Origin: Lumbricus rubellus
Taxonomy: Eukaryota; Annelida; Clitellata; Crassiclitellata; Lumbricidae
DNA: 64,000 nucleotides
Direction of reading: 5' to 3'
NCBI GenBank assembly: GCA_945859605.1
Contig: OX243814.1
Coordinates: forward strand, 17,063,628 to 17,127,627
Made by a program: the position numbers and the translations under genes. The notes beneath the pieces are model-generated. The model saw only the letters and a list, made by a program, of their open reading frames with translations, searched no databases and was not told the origin of the DNA. Each line of letters opens with the position of its first letter. Within the stretch, counting starts at the first letter, position 1. Positions 1 to 11,340 of the stretch are shown piece by piece.

Positions 1-3000
1 ACATGTTAATACAGCAATTCAAGGCGATCGCTACGAGGGTTGACCTTCCATCCGTCTGCCAACAGTTTACGTCGCTCAAGTGTTACAACAGCGTTGTTGA
101 CCTCGTGTTGACAGCCGCCTGTAAGAGGGACCCGCAGAATCTAGCCCTTCATTACTACCTGAATAAGAAACCACAAGCAGATATGCAAGGACAACAGGCA
201 TACAACATTAGGTATGCTGCTAACACTTGCTTCATTTAGAAAAAAAGGGACTCGGCTTTGTATTTTGTGTGCTGACCTCATCTTTGAATCTAGTATTATT
301 TTGTTATACTTCGAAATGGCTGCGGAGAATTGTTAAATGTGTGGCATTAGCAGATGTTGTTATTATTTTTATTATGTATTATTAAGTGTCAATATTCAGT
401 TACCAAGCTTTAGTCGATGATTTTTATTGAAAAGACTTGTAAGTCGGCATACCGCTACTTATTACATGACATGCGAGAAGTTTCATAGGCTAGTTGCGCG
501 AGTGCTCAAGGTTCGCTTGAACCTTTACTGTGCATTTTAAGCCAAGCGCTGTCACCTTTTGGCTACAATCTAAGTGGCATCCTCACCGGCGACAAATTCG
601 AATTCTATTTATACTTGTAAGCCATCATATCGCATGATTGTTTTAAATGTGCACATTTTACACAGAAATTTGACAAGTATTATAAATGCTTGTTTAATTC
701 CGTAGAAATACAAACCAGTACAGGGGATAGTCAGGGCTGAAAGTGAGCCAGGTCTCTCAGGGTCTGCGACCCGGCATTGATTTTCGTAACCTGCTGATGC
801 CGGGTCTCAGCCGAGTCGCGTCTTTAAATTTTGGGTCAAAAATAGGTACAAATTGTAGGGATTTGACAAATTTTGGGCAAAATGATAAAAAAGGTCATCA
901 GAAAAAAATTTACGGCTCAAAGGCGTCGGCTCGTCCGCCAAAGTCAGACCCAGCAACTTTTCCAAACCACTTTCAGCCCTGACGAGTTGGCAGACTGCAA
1001 ATTACAGCAGCAGTGAATGCGCTGGTCAGTGTTACGTAGCTTATGCTGGTGTATTTTGATTAGAATGGATTGCTACAAAGCGATAATGGAGGCAATGGGT
1101 TATCTGCTGTCAACAACACACTTCAACCCACAGGCGCCAAGCGTTCCAAAGTCGCCTGGTCCACCACCTGCGCACGATACGGGACGACTTTCCAGTGCAG
1201 AGGCCGAACACTATGTAAGTATCGCCTGTTTGTTTGTGCACTTGTTATAGCGCCCCTTCAAGCTCTCTCTACTCAGAGTCGCTCCTGAATGCAGAGCGGA
1301 CACTGCATCGGAGATTCACGCCGAAGCGCTGAGCAATTGTAAGTAAAGGACTTGCCCAAGGTCCTTACGCGGCGAGGTGAATTCGAACCTCGAACCTTCC
1401 GGCTCCAAGTCAACGATGCCACCACTACACCACCATTCGCCACACTGTTCTGTTATCTCTGTTAAACACCTATCAGATCTGTGGTATATTCAGATATTCA
1501 CTTAATGTACTATGGAATGATTTTGGAATTTTTAAGGCGGTAGATGTTTAATTAAAAAACCTGTGCACTTTAGACGCGTTGATTTTTTTTATTGAATCAA
1601 CTGTAAGTTCTTGGTTTTTTTGAAGATTGAAGAGATGTACGGACTGATTCTTCGATCAAAGGATCAGATGGTTCACGTTGCTTTCTACGATTGGCTCATC
1701 GAAAAAGACATGTCGGAACATCTGCTCGAAGTATGTTTCGTTTTATTCTGTTTTCATCGTTTCAACTAAGTTACAAGTTCAACTAGATCAATGCTGAACG
1801 TAGTTTTCTGTTGTTTACAAGAGTTGCCTATGCTGACTGATGATGTTTATATACATGTGCACTTGTTATAGCGCCCCTTAAATCTCTCCACTCAGAGGCG
1901 CTCCCGAATGCAGAGCGGACACTGCATCGGAGTTTCACGCCGGGGTGCTGAGCAATTGTGAGTGAAAGACTTGCCCAACCCTACGCGGTGAGATGGATTC
2001 GAACCTCGTTGTGTGTGTCAATAGCTGAGATTGCTTAAATTGAGATTCGATGTGTGGTTCACAGTTGTAACACTTGAAGGCAGCATGGGTTGCCTTCGAA
2101 TTAAGCGACTTTTTGCAATCATCTCACATAATTTTGCTATTATTAGTACATGCGCAGTTGCGTACGTTGAGTTACCGACAACATCCTTACACTGGCTTCC
2201 CAGCCTACCGGAAGTATCAGTGTGCTTACACTGGTGTCTACCGCACAGAGTAGCTCCCTATCAGAAGCGACACCAAGCGTGTAAATTAATCCAGTTGCAC
2301 TCACACTGAATGGTCGAGTGAAGAGCTTATCCATGGTCCAAAGACAGTGTAGCCGTTGGAGAGGAGGTGGTTCAAACCCAGTATCTACATGTTAAGCACC
2401 TCTGAGTAGGTCTCGTGAAGAGGCGCTATATAAATTCTCAGAATGATTGAGGAGACATGCACTCTAACCAATCAGCTGTTTTGGTTGTTGATTTTTTGAA
2501 CACCCTGGAAGTCCACTGCTTGCTTGTTCTCGACCGACATTGCAAATTTCTTTCAGATTCAGTCTCCGTATCTTGAGCATTACCTGAAGCAGGGAAGCGA
2601 AGGAGGCACGACGGACGCCATGCGCAAGATGGACTTGCTCTGGAAGTACTACGAGAAGCAGAAAAACTTCTTGGCCGCAGCACGCATCCTTGCGTCACTT
2701 GCAGAGAAGCCAGGGTAATCTAATCTAATCTAATCCTATCTCTTCCGTAAGGGTAATCCAATCTTCTCTTATTCTTTCTATGACGGTAATCTAGTCACTT
2801 TCATGAGATATAGTCACTTCAAAATAAGCGTTTATCTGATCTATTTTTATTGCTTCTTTAAGGATAATCTAATATAATCTTGTCACTATCATAAGGGCGA
2901 TCTTATCTTATTGCTTCTATAAGGGTAATCTGATCTGATTATAACTTCCATAAGATTAACCTTACCTAATCTTTTTTCTGGACAGGACTTGTAGGCTCTG

Positions 3001-6000
3001 ACTTAATGAGCGCGACAAGGAACAGAAGACTCTGGGCATTGAAGGTCCATTCATGTAGCCAACCGTCGCGATGCGACAATGGCGACATGACATGACAATC
3101 TTTTTTATTTGCAGCGTCCAGTTGCCACTTCACCAGCGCATTGAGTATCTTTCAAGGGCAGCAATGTGTGCGAAGAGTTGCACTTCATATACGACTGTTG
3201 CTGGAGAAGGCGAATTCTTGCATGAGCTGGAGGAGAAGATGGAGGTGAGTGAGTGAGAGAAGAAGATCTCTAATGTAACATTAGAACATTTAAAGAGAAT
3301 TAAGAATGACTAACTTTAATTCTGATGTGTAGTGTATCTCTCTTGATGTAATTCCTTTGAATATGTTTGCTAAATTTTCAAATTTTTCATGTGCAGCGGC
3401 TAGACCTTGATGATGAAATTAAACATTGAAATTCACTATATACTGTTGCATTTCTGATGTTATATTTCTATTTGAACATCAACTACTCGCCGTCGCATAC
3501 TTACTTAGATAGAATACATGGATGGATGAGTTGAGATTACAATTGCTCCTTCTGCATTCGAGTCCATAATTTTAAATCGAATATGCTAATATCTGTTTCA
3601 CTCAAATTGCATTATAATAGAATATGATTTTTACTTTAATTTCGGTTTCAGGTTGCAAGGTTGCAGCTGCACATCAGTGACGTTCTTACCAGGAACCATT
3701 CAAAATATCCAAGTAAAAAAGTCGATGGGGCGCTGGCTGGGTTAAACGTGCGGCTCTACGAAATATCTGAGGTTGGTATAATTTCTCTTGTCTGCAGGTT
3801 TTTAAGTATTTGTCCTATTTTGTCAGTGAACTTTTTATGTGCCAGCAAGTTCTTTTAAAAGATTTTTAGATGAGTTGTTTCATGCGTAGAGCTTAGAGGA
3901 ATGAGCAGTCAAGTTGAGCATATCTGGGCTATTTGCTTAAAAGTAAAAATGTAAAAAATTGCTATTTGCCTACTGTGCTAAAATTTCTATCTTATACAAT
4001 TCCTGTTTAATGGAATTTAACAATCTTGTAACTGTCATTGACTTTGTGCAGTCCCCTCTCCTTCAGCTTGGACTTGTTTCGGCACTATGCATATCATCGT
4101 ATTATTATTTTTATTATTATTACAGGTGTTTTTCATAAATGCTTTAATTTGAAGTTAGACTAATTTTATGGCATGGTACTGTATTATAAAAAAGGAATTG
4201 AAAAATCAGAACTGTAATACACGATTTTCTGAATGTTAGGTCAATATGTGATAAAAAATCGTCTTAGGTAAAATATCAGAACCTGGATAAATTTAGTGAA
4301 TTTGCCATTTCTTAAACTTATTACGAGTGTAACTGGCAAAATCAAATATCCAGGGCTTGTTATCAAATATCTAAGGATTATTGTAAGATTTCACAGCATT
4401 TGCCTTACTTAATTCAGCTAGTCATAATAAGATGACGAAAACAACATTAAAGTTAAAATGAAGCTCATTTTTAAAACTGCCTTTAATGCCTTCAATTTTA
4501 TCGCATGTGACCTTGGTTTTTTTTCATTGCAGCTCTACAGTGAATTTGCCGAGGGTTTTGACCTGTACGAGTGTAAGCTGGCGATAGTCCACTGTGCCGG
4601 TCATTTTGATCCAACGCTCGTTGAAACTCTCTGGAGAGAAATCATCGACAAAGGTTTGTTTGTGTGAAAGGACGTAGTTATAAGATGAAGCTTGCTGATT
4701 TCACGATTATGAAATATCTATAGATCTATCAATGGAATTTTTCTAGCACCCCTTAAAGATGGGGATCACAATAGGTGTACTGGAGTAGGTCTGCATGAAA
4801 TTAAAAGAATGCGAATGCTTTTGTTTCTTGTCATGCATTTTGTTTATATAACTGATTTTATGCTTGAAAGTTGGATTCTAATATTGTCAGCTGTAGTATC
4901 ATATCGTCGATTTCTATATTTTACTTCTGTTCCAGTAAAATATGAGAATGCAGTTTCGTGCAATTTTGACGTGACAAATGGGATATTCTTTTACTGTGCC
5001 ATTCAATGGCATTCCATACATCGATCATTAGGCCTAATGTTGATAGAAATTCTTCATTTGCGTTTGTCAATAAAAAGTTCGTAGTTTTCATTAGAAGAGT
5101 TAGATGGTTTTTCGCCTGCTTTGAATGGTTTTGTATCCAATTATTATCATTCATAGTAATGAAGTATTTAACCCTTTAATGCCGGAGGGTATAGGATTTC
5201 CCATACCATTTACTACCATCTCGGCATTAAAGGTTAACCATCTTTTCGCGGAACCCCTGTGGAACTATTGGGTTCTGGGGAACCCACTTTGGAAAACGCT
5301 GGTCTAGATGATTATTTTGTGGAACTTCTGTTGGGGTTTTTTAACAGAAGTTGAGATGACGAGTCGTCTGGAGCCGATTATGCGTGTTCAGACGATCTAC
5401 ACAAAGATTGTCGATCAGGGCAAGAAATACATTGGAAGTGAAAACTACTTTCCACTCGGTCAGTTCTCTTTTGCTGTTGACGTAATTTTCTTTTGTCAAA
5501 GTTAACAGCCATAGTCTGACCGGAATACCTACTGTGCGGTAATTCAGAAAAGTTTTGTTTTGTTGGTATCACCGGTCTGATCTGGATACTGTTTATTTTT
5601 CGTCCATCCTCTTAAACTTCAATTTCCTTATTTCTTTTTTATTCTGTCGACTGTTCTCACAAGCATGTGCTTGCGCTTGACTTTGAAGGTTTAATCGATC
5701 AATCATGAGCTCAGACGGCAATGTGCAATACTGCACTGCTACTGGTTTCTTTGTTCTAATCTGATCTAATGGTGTCTGGTTTAAGGATTGTCCCAAGAGT
5801 TAGGTGCATTCACTGCATTCAACCTGGATCAATCCATGTTTTTGCGTCAGTATTTTCCTTGTCAAATAAATGTGCAGCTGTCCATCATGGGCGGAGTTTA
5901 TCAGGGGCTAGGGGGCTAAGCCAAGTAACCCCCCCCCCAAGAAGGCCCATATTCAGCTTTTTACCATGAAAATGGTATCTTTTCCGGGCTTAGCTCGCCC

Positions 6001-8877
6001 CCAAGAAGGCATTAAACCCCCCCCCCCCCCACGAACGGAATCCAAAGTCCGTCCATGCTGTCCATCAAACCGTTTCAAAAAAATACCAATATCTTGTATC
6101 ATTTTGTGAATTACTTTTGTATTGTCTGTTCTACAGCAACGCTGGTGAAATATCTCGAGAAGTTGAGTTGCAGTTCACATCTCGACGAGACGGACGCAAC
6201 GTTTGTTTATCGTGCGATGCTCGACCTCGGAATCGGATTGCCTCGCGTCTTTGATGTTTACGACAAGATTTATAAACTCAAGGTGAGCTACAGTAGAGAA
6301 TGTTGGAGTTTTTAAATTTTCGTTCATTCAAGCGTTATGCAGATTTATATAGTGCCCCTTAAAGGTTGCTACTCTGTACTCGTCAGGAGCGCTCCCCACC
6401 CAATCTCGACTGAAAAATTTCACATGTGAGCAAACTATGCATCTTTCAGTTGAAGCATCCATGCTTTGTTGTCGGATTGAGTGTTTTTAATCTATATTTC
6501 TACTTGGAATACATATACAGAAGTTGATGAACATTTCTTATGTTGTCGCATTTTCTTACCTGAGATTCTTTTGGCCATGATCTTAGAAACTGGTATAAAC
6601 ATATGAGTCTGACTTGCACACGACCCTACATGGCTTAGCGCCTAAATGGTGTCCGGACAATTCGGCGCCGGACAATTCGGAACGGACAATTCGGAACCGG
6701 ACAATTTGGAGTGCATGTAAATATATTGCTCTTACGGCTATGAAACTTTTGTTTATCAATGGTATGAAATAAAATTATATGGCACCAAGCAAATATTGTC
6801 TGATCTTCTAAAATTTATCCAATGACAGAAAAAAAGACACTGAAATTAGTAGCTAAATGCAGTAAATTATCAACTTATAGGCATCTCATTTAGATAAATG
6901 TAAGTTTCATACCTATAGGCCCCTGTTTTTTTATGCCCAATATATAGTGAGGTGCCAGATATAATATTAGTTTCGACAGTATACATTTTGGGTGATGGAG
7001 AAGTCCATCACGAATTTGGGCTGCAAAAAATTGTTCGGTCCGAATTGTCCGGTTCCGAATTGTCCGGCGCCGAATTGTCCGGGAACCCGCCTAAATACCT
7101 CTGTGACTTGATGTGCAAGCTGCTCTCTGCAAGATCTTTATGCCCTCTTTGTTGTGTGAACCGCCTTGATCTATTTGTACCTAGATCACGAAACTCATTA
7201 ACCCAGCCTCAGGTTTTCCCTCTTGTTGGTCAATGTGGAATGACCTTCGTCCTGCAATTCTTAGCATGATTCTGGTGGGAAATTCACCTGCATCTTTTTT
7301 CTGGTGCTTTCTCTTTTCGTGGTCCTGTCACTTATAAAAAGCTCTGCTATGAGAAGCGCTTTGCTCATGTTTAACCCCTTTACCGTGATCCCCGAGTTAA
7401 CTCGTCCAATTTTTACTAAGAAAATTTTTATTACACGGTAAACGGGTTAAATTAGAATGGATTAGATATTATAGTGCAGTGGATATAAATAGTTGCATTG
7501 ATGTACATTGACATAATTTCAGGAGACTGATTGGAAGGCGAATCGTAAGCCGTATCATCTGCTGTACGTCATCTGTCAGCTTCTGAATCACTTCACCGCT
7601 CATCCTCAGATGGTCTCATCAAACGAGAGGTTTGCAATCAGACACACATGTTGTCTAACGATAGGATTCTGTTGAGTGCTTCTGAAACGCCTGACAATTG
7701 TTTCCATATCCATACTGTCATTTATCATTATGTGTAACAATGGTGAAAATCAGTTGAACTAAGAAACAGACTACTGTCTGAAGTTGTGTCCTTACAAAGT
7801 CCTTTGGAGATGAGTCTGTTGTTGTGAAGGGGTTTTTCTGTCATGCAAAATCCATTAGAAACCTAAATTGGCATTTCTCAATACTTTGGCAATGAGCATG
7901 CACTAAAATGCATATGGTAAAAAAACATTCGTCTTGCGGGTAAATGCTAAGAAAAGGCTTCAAACTTTAGGTCTTTCAGTTGTTGGTTGTGTTTACAATA
8001 GGAACTGATTCTTCCAGTCTCGTGCAGCAAAGCTGTATGGCCTAGTCTAGTTATTAAGTAAGAAGTGATTACTCTGGTATATTCTTGCTGATCCAGAGCT
8101 GTGCATTAGTACCTTTTCCTCTGGTTGTTTTCACAAGTCACTGTCCACAGAATTAGATCTAGTAGTGTATTTGTACTGCTTAAACCACGTGACTGTATGT
8201 GCATTTTGGCAATTTCAAGAGATGCATGTAAGCAGATTTCTTGCATTTATCTTCCTCGGTTGCAAAGACATGCCTAACTACACTTACAATTGCTTTCCTG
8301 CTGTCTCACGGTCACATTAAACATAAAAGTTGAAATTCTGAGAATTTATATAGCACTTCTTCAAGAGACCCACTTAGGGATGCTCCCAGCCAAGCCACAG
8401 CTAGAAAAGTAAGATTTATACTCAGAGGTGCTCCCAGCCAAGCCACAGCTAGAAAAGTAAGATTTATACTCAGAGGTGCTCCCAGCCAAGCCACAGCTAG
8501 AAAAGTAAGATTTATACTCAGAGGTGCTCCCAGCCAAGCCACAGCTAGAAAAGTAAGATTTATACTCAGATGTGCTCCCAGCCAAACCACAGTTAAAAAG
8601 TAAGATTTCAGCAACTTAAAAGCCCTTTATTATATGCATTTTCATGAGACTATTGTTGTGGTTAGTTAATTTCCTTTATTCTATCACAGATAAAAAAAAT
8701 GTCCACGTGTTTTGAGAGTCTTTTAATATTTTTTTCTACAGGCGTCCATTCACAACAAAGGCGCTTGATGCCGTTGCCTCGTATCTGGTGGAACTACAGG
8801 CGGAGACTACTGTCAATGTAAACCACCTGATGAACAGCCTTCGCGATCTGCAGGCTCATCTCCAGCGAGTCATCTAA
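1..8877 (+). CDS. NUP155: Nucleoporin Nup155, C-terminal part (partial gene, 11 exons)
   Basis: This encodes the last ~497 residues of Nup155, the inner-ring scaffold nucleoporin (vertebrate protein about 1390 aa). The 5' part lies left of the window. Exons by splice phase: 1-211, 1064-1214, 1626-1730, 2557-2714, 3115-3244, 3652-3771, 4533-4653, 5348-5458, 6137-6282, 7523-7629, 8742-8877, all GT-AG and with phases that close. The peptide is the helical solenoid typical of the family C-terminus. Family-like stretches include [59 protein letters not shown] and YLVELQ near the end. Introns carry SINEs, MITEs and a 48-bp minisatellite, none interrupting an exon. Identification is by remembered similarity to vertebrate Nup155 along the whole length and is very secure. 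The exact end is the TAA at 8875-8877. Confidence 0.96.
732..981. mobile_element. MITE-like element with 14-bp inverted termini
   Basis: A 250-bp block in the first visible NUP155 intron starts with CAGGGCTGAAAGTG and ends with its exact reverse complement. The CAG...CTG ends recall hAT or CACTA-like non-autonomous elements. I do not see a matching target duplication (flanks GGGATAGT and ACGAGTTG), so the superfamily is undetermined. It has no coding content; the 79-aa ORF across it is not a gene. Confidence 0.6.
1235..1435 (-). mobile_element. tRNA-derived SINE, copy 1
   Basis: Read on the minus strand it begins GGTGGTGTAGTGGTGGC (A-box-like), followed by GAGGTTCGAATTC (B-box-like), then a conserved body containing ACCTTGGGCAAGTCC and a tail ending near GCGCTATAACAAGTGCAC. 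Three more copies are in the window (1852-2010, 32979-33175, 38043-38246). The tRNA-like head with polymerase III boxes plus a shared 3' end is the standard SINE layout. It lies in a NUP155 intron immediately after exon 1064-1214. Confidence 0.85.
1852..2010 (-). mobile_element. tRNA-derived SINE, copy 2 (truncated head)
   Basis: Same family as 1235-1435, diverged and with a deletion in the ACCTTGGGCAAG region. The B-box-like GAGGTTCGAATCC is kept, but the A-box side is lost after about 2010. It lies in the NUP155 intron after exon 1626-1730. Confidence 0.8.
5168..5237. mobile_element. TTAA-bounded palindromic mini-element 1
   Basis: A 70-bp unit bounded by TTAA on both sides. The left end reads TTAACCCTTTAATGCCGG and the right end is its imperfect reverse complement (CGGCATTAAAGGTTAA). 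Related copies lie at 39819-39890 and 47281-47351. TTAA target duplication is typical of piggyBac and Kolobok elements; the superfamily assignment here is inference. Confidence 0.65.
6648..7088. mobile_element. Non-autonomous DNA element with iterated termini and 8-bp TSD
   Basis: A 441-bp element in a NUP155 intron. Both flanks carry the 8-bp direct repeat GCCTAAAT (6640-6647 and 7089-7096). The ends are inverted and built of a repeated motif, GGACAATTCGG, present four times at the left and three times inverted at the right. An 8-bp duplication suggests hAT or P type. No coding capacity is seen. Confidence 0.8.
7100..7370 (+). mobile_element. LINE C-terminus remnant (frameshifted)
   Basis: Translations in two frames give pieces typical of LINE reverse-transcriptase C-termini: [14 protein letters not shown] in one frame, then [13 protein letters not shown] in another. 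The change of frame shows decay. It abuts the TTAA mini-element at 7371. Confidence 0.4.
7371..7450. mobile_element. TTAA-bounded palindromic mini-element 2
   Basis: An 80-bp unit starting TTAACCCCTTTACCGTG and ending CACGGTAAACGGGTTAA. It is almost identical, in reverse orientation, to 40486-40565. Both copies are bounded by TTAA. Confidence 0.75.
8382..8606. repeat. 48-bp minisatellite in a NUP155 intron
   Basis: Units begin at 8382, 8430, 8478, 8526 and 8574 with GCTCCCAGCCAAGCC; the first four spacings are exactly 48 bp and the last unit is diverged and truncated. Because 48 is a multiple of three, two long minus-strand ORFs run through it; they are artefacts. The unit may derive from a LINE/SINE tail, since AATTTATATAGCAC precedes it. 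Confidence 0.9.
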
Positions 8878-8904
8878 GATGTCATCTAAGATGTCATCTA
8901 AGAG
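8869..8904 (+). repeat. 12-bp triplication across the NUP155 stop codon
   Basis: GTCATCTAAGAT occurs three times head to tail (third copy ends in G), starting with the Val-Ile-stop codons of NUP155. Each unit repeats the in-frame TAA, so the reading frame ends with three stops in register. Confidence 0.9.
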
Positions 8905-9749
8905 ACAGACCTTCGGTGCTTTTGCTACTAACATGGACCACAAAGTAGCTGCGTTGAAAAACTGACAGATAATCAATCGTAACGTAATTATATGTCAGAG
9001 ACGCTTGAGCTGCATAAATGCGATTCAAAGACACTTATTTGGCAGCATGCTTAGTAATATGAACTTCGTACGGTTGGAGAATGAGGGATTCTTTATCCAC
9101 CTTGAAGTTAGCTAAACAAACCATCATAGGAATGATCTATATTTGAACGTAAAAGAATACCTAAGGGGCCTGATTGATATATCACATTTTTAAAGAAAAA
9201 TCAGATCAGGTGAAGACACGCTGATTTAAAAGTTTAAACTATTCCGCTTTTTAAACTTAGAAATTACAAGTACATCTTGGATCTTTCTGTATAAATTGGC
9301 TTCTACTAACTTTCCATTAGTTGTGATTATTCTCTGTTTGCTGCTTGCATAATATCATGTTAGTGAGTAAGTATATCCCTACTTATGTACTTCCATGATA
9401 TTAAGAACAGTCTTTTTGTTCCTTGATCTTGGTACAAATGTTGAATGGGAAACTTTTCTTGGTTAGGCAGAGCTGAACTTACGAGCTAATGTCAAAATGT
9501 TGGGTGAAAACTTTAGCTGCCTACATGTAGAATTTAATTAGTGTAACTGCATTTTTAATTATTAATTTAATTAGTCAATTGATTTTTTATTATTATTGTT
9601 TGGTTTAGTTCTAAAAGCTAACCAAAAATAAGGACATTTCTAAAATTACCAACAAGATGTTGAAATAGAAATATTGGGGTTAAACCATGGCTGAATTAAA
9701 CTGTGAGTGTGAATGTTAAACAATTTGGTTTTGTAATGCTGATTTAGAC

Positions 9750-9755
9750 AATAAA
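9750..9755 (+). terminator. Candidate NUP155 polyadenylation signal
   Basis: AATAAA 873 bp after the NUP155 stop, the first canonical signal I see on the + strand in the 3' UTR. Use is not shown. Confidence 0.5.
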
Positions 9756-9906
9756 ATTTTGCATTTGATCTCGTTTGGAAAAATGAAATCCTCATGATTC
9801 AAGCAGAACATGCAAACACACAATATCTACTTAGCAAAGCTGTAACTTTTATATTTGTACATGTAGCTTTAGTGGATATGACCAATACTGCAGAAGCTTT
9901 TACACT

Positions 9907-10248
9907 GGAAAGGTCACAGGGGTCCCTTGGTTTTATATAAATGATACATCATCCATTATTCAATCTTCCAGGCCCTTTGTTTCCAAGTCTTGCACTGAAT
10001 GTCAGCAGGATAGCCTAAACTAGGTCTTTTTGCAGAGTCCTTTATGTATGACCATAAAATTATGGAAAGGTCACAGGGGTCCCTTGGTTTTATAGAAATG
10101 ATACATTTTTCCATTACGCGATCTTCTGGCATAAATTGGAGCAGGCCCTTCACAAAACACGTTTTTCACCTTTGTTTCCATGTCTTGCATTGAAGGTCAG
10201 CAGGATAGCCTAAACTAGGTCTTTTTGCAGAGTCCTTTATGTACGACC
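9907..10248. repeat. Tandem duplication downstream of NUP155
   Basis: Copy A (9907-10053) and copy B (10064-10248) share GGAAAGGTCACAGGGGTCCC at the start and CTTTTTGCAGAGTCCTTTAT near the end. Copy B carries about 40 bp more in the middle. No gene is evident here; it separates the convergent 3' ends of NUP155 and the RITA1-like gene. Confidence 0.9.
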
Positions 10249-10315
10249 CTGAAGTTATATAGTACTAAAACCCGATTCACTAAATTGTGTAAGATTACAT
10301 CTTCTTATCTGGTGC

Positions 10316-10321
10316 TTTATT
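10316..10321 (-). terminator. Candidate polyadenylation signal of the RITA1-like gene
   Basis: AATAAA on the minus strand, 66 bp beyond the stop codon of the RITA1-like ORF. The short spacing makes it a good candidate. Confidence 0.5.
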
Positions 10322-10386
10322 ACACCTGTCGTAAATCTAATTCTTCTCCTGTTTTCAGACACAGTTTGTACATCTTAACGTTCAGT

Positions 10387-11331
10387 TCAAGGCAGGTTTA
10401 TTTTAGGCCGGTATGTAGATGTCCTTTGGAAGTTTTTGGAACTGATTTGTTTTGATTGGGCTTCTCTCTTCTGAGTTGCACCGAGTGCTTGAGCGTCTCT
10501 GTGCTTTACACTAACTTTATGATCAAATGCATCAAACAGCAGCGGCTTGTTTCTTGCATCTTTTTTCTCCCAAGGAGCGGGCCATTCAGCTTCCAAGGGT
10601 CTATCACCAAAAAGCGTCTCATCTACGTACGAGTCTCTGTGAACGACTGTTGGCGGTCTGTATTTTGTTCTGGCTGACGCTGGTCTCGAGCCGGACGGGT
10701 GGCCTTTTTCTGAGCCGTGGTTTGCACAATTCTGTGTTCGATTCTGTGTGCTTCCGGCCTGTTTGCTTCTGTAGTCGGTGCCGTCGAATATAAAGATGGG
10801 CGGCTTCCCATGCGATTGTTTTTCCCAGGGTGCGGGGAAGCTGGCTTCATCTGGTGGGGGACCAAACAGCGTTTCATCAACGTAAGAAGGAGTATGGGTA
10901 GACTGCGCCGGGTGCTGGTTGACGATTGTTCTTGACGTCTGCGTATGTTTGGATTTCGGGTCGTTTCTCTTTGGCTGCGTTCGATTGATACCGCTCGGAG
11001 GCCTGTCCACAGTTAAGACGGACCTGCCAGCGTTTTGTTGACTTCGAGAAGGTGGCAGAGATTCTGGTAAGAGTTCTTTTGCGTGTGCTTTCTTGTTGCG
11101 CCTTGCCAGTCCGCTCATTTGCTGGTAAGTAGCGTCGTCGACGATAGCTGCTTCGATTCTGCCAAACAGTTCGTCTTCATACGATGCGTTTCGAAATTTC
11201 GAAAAGGAAGGAGTCTTCGGGGTTTCGACGTTGTAAGTCCCTTCGATGGGACGTCTGGTGGAAAGTGCGCTACCACATCGTGAGTCCATCCGAGATGGAG
11301 GTCGGCTGCCAATCACCTGGAGACCTGCCAT
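10387..11331 (-). CDS. RITA1: RITA1-like protein (RBPJ-interacting and tubulin-associated)
   Basis: A single-exon ORF of 314 aa. Vertebrate RITA1 (about 269 aa) binds the Notch transcription factor RBPJ, exports it from the nucleus and also binds tubulin. The diagnostic feature is the short motif SYVDETLFG, present at about residues 149-157 and 234-242, with a related SYEDELFG at about 50-57. Vertebrate RITA1 has two such motifs, the second preceded by NKYRP as here (TKYRP). The rest is basic and low in order. I start at the ATG at 11331-11329. A splice acceptor (TTGTTGCAG) ends directly before it, so one or more 5' exons, possibly non-coding, are likely upstream (a CAG|GTAG donor is at 12339 on this strand). 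Assignment rests on the motifs; the fold between them is not conserved enough to judge. Confidence 0.82.
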   Translation of the reverse strand: MAGLQVIGSRPPSRMDSRCGSALSTRRPIEGTYNVETPKTPSFSKFRNASYEDELFGRIEAAIVDDATYQQMSGLARRNKKAHAKELLPESLPPSRSQQNAGRSVLTVDRPPSGINRTQPKRNDPKSKHTQTSRTIVNQHPAQSTHTPSYVDETLFGPPPDEASFPAPWEKQSHGKPPIFIFDGTDYRSKQAGSTQNRTQNCANHGSEKGHPSGSRPASARTKYRPPTVVHRDSYVDETLFGDRPLEAEWPAPWEKKDARNKPLLFDAFDHKVSVKHRDAQALGATQKREAQSKQISSKNFQRTSTYRPKINLP

Positions 11332-11340
11332 CTGCAACAA

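Noticed and set aside
5880..6060. C-rich block with CCCCCCC runs in a NUP155 intron
   Set aside because: Looks like a decayed repeat, but I find neither convincing inverted ends nor a duplication, so it is not listed as an element.
8312..8614. Two overlapping minus-strand ORFs with repeated ASLSINLTF or SEYKSYFSS peptides
   Set aside because: Produced by the 48-bp minisatellite, whose unit length is a multiple of three, inside a NUP155 intron.
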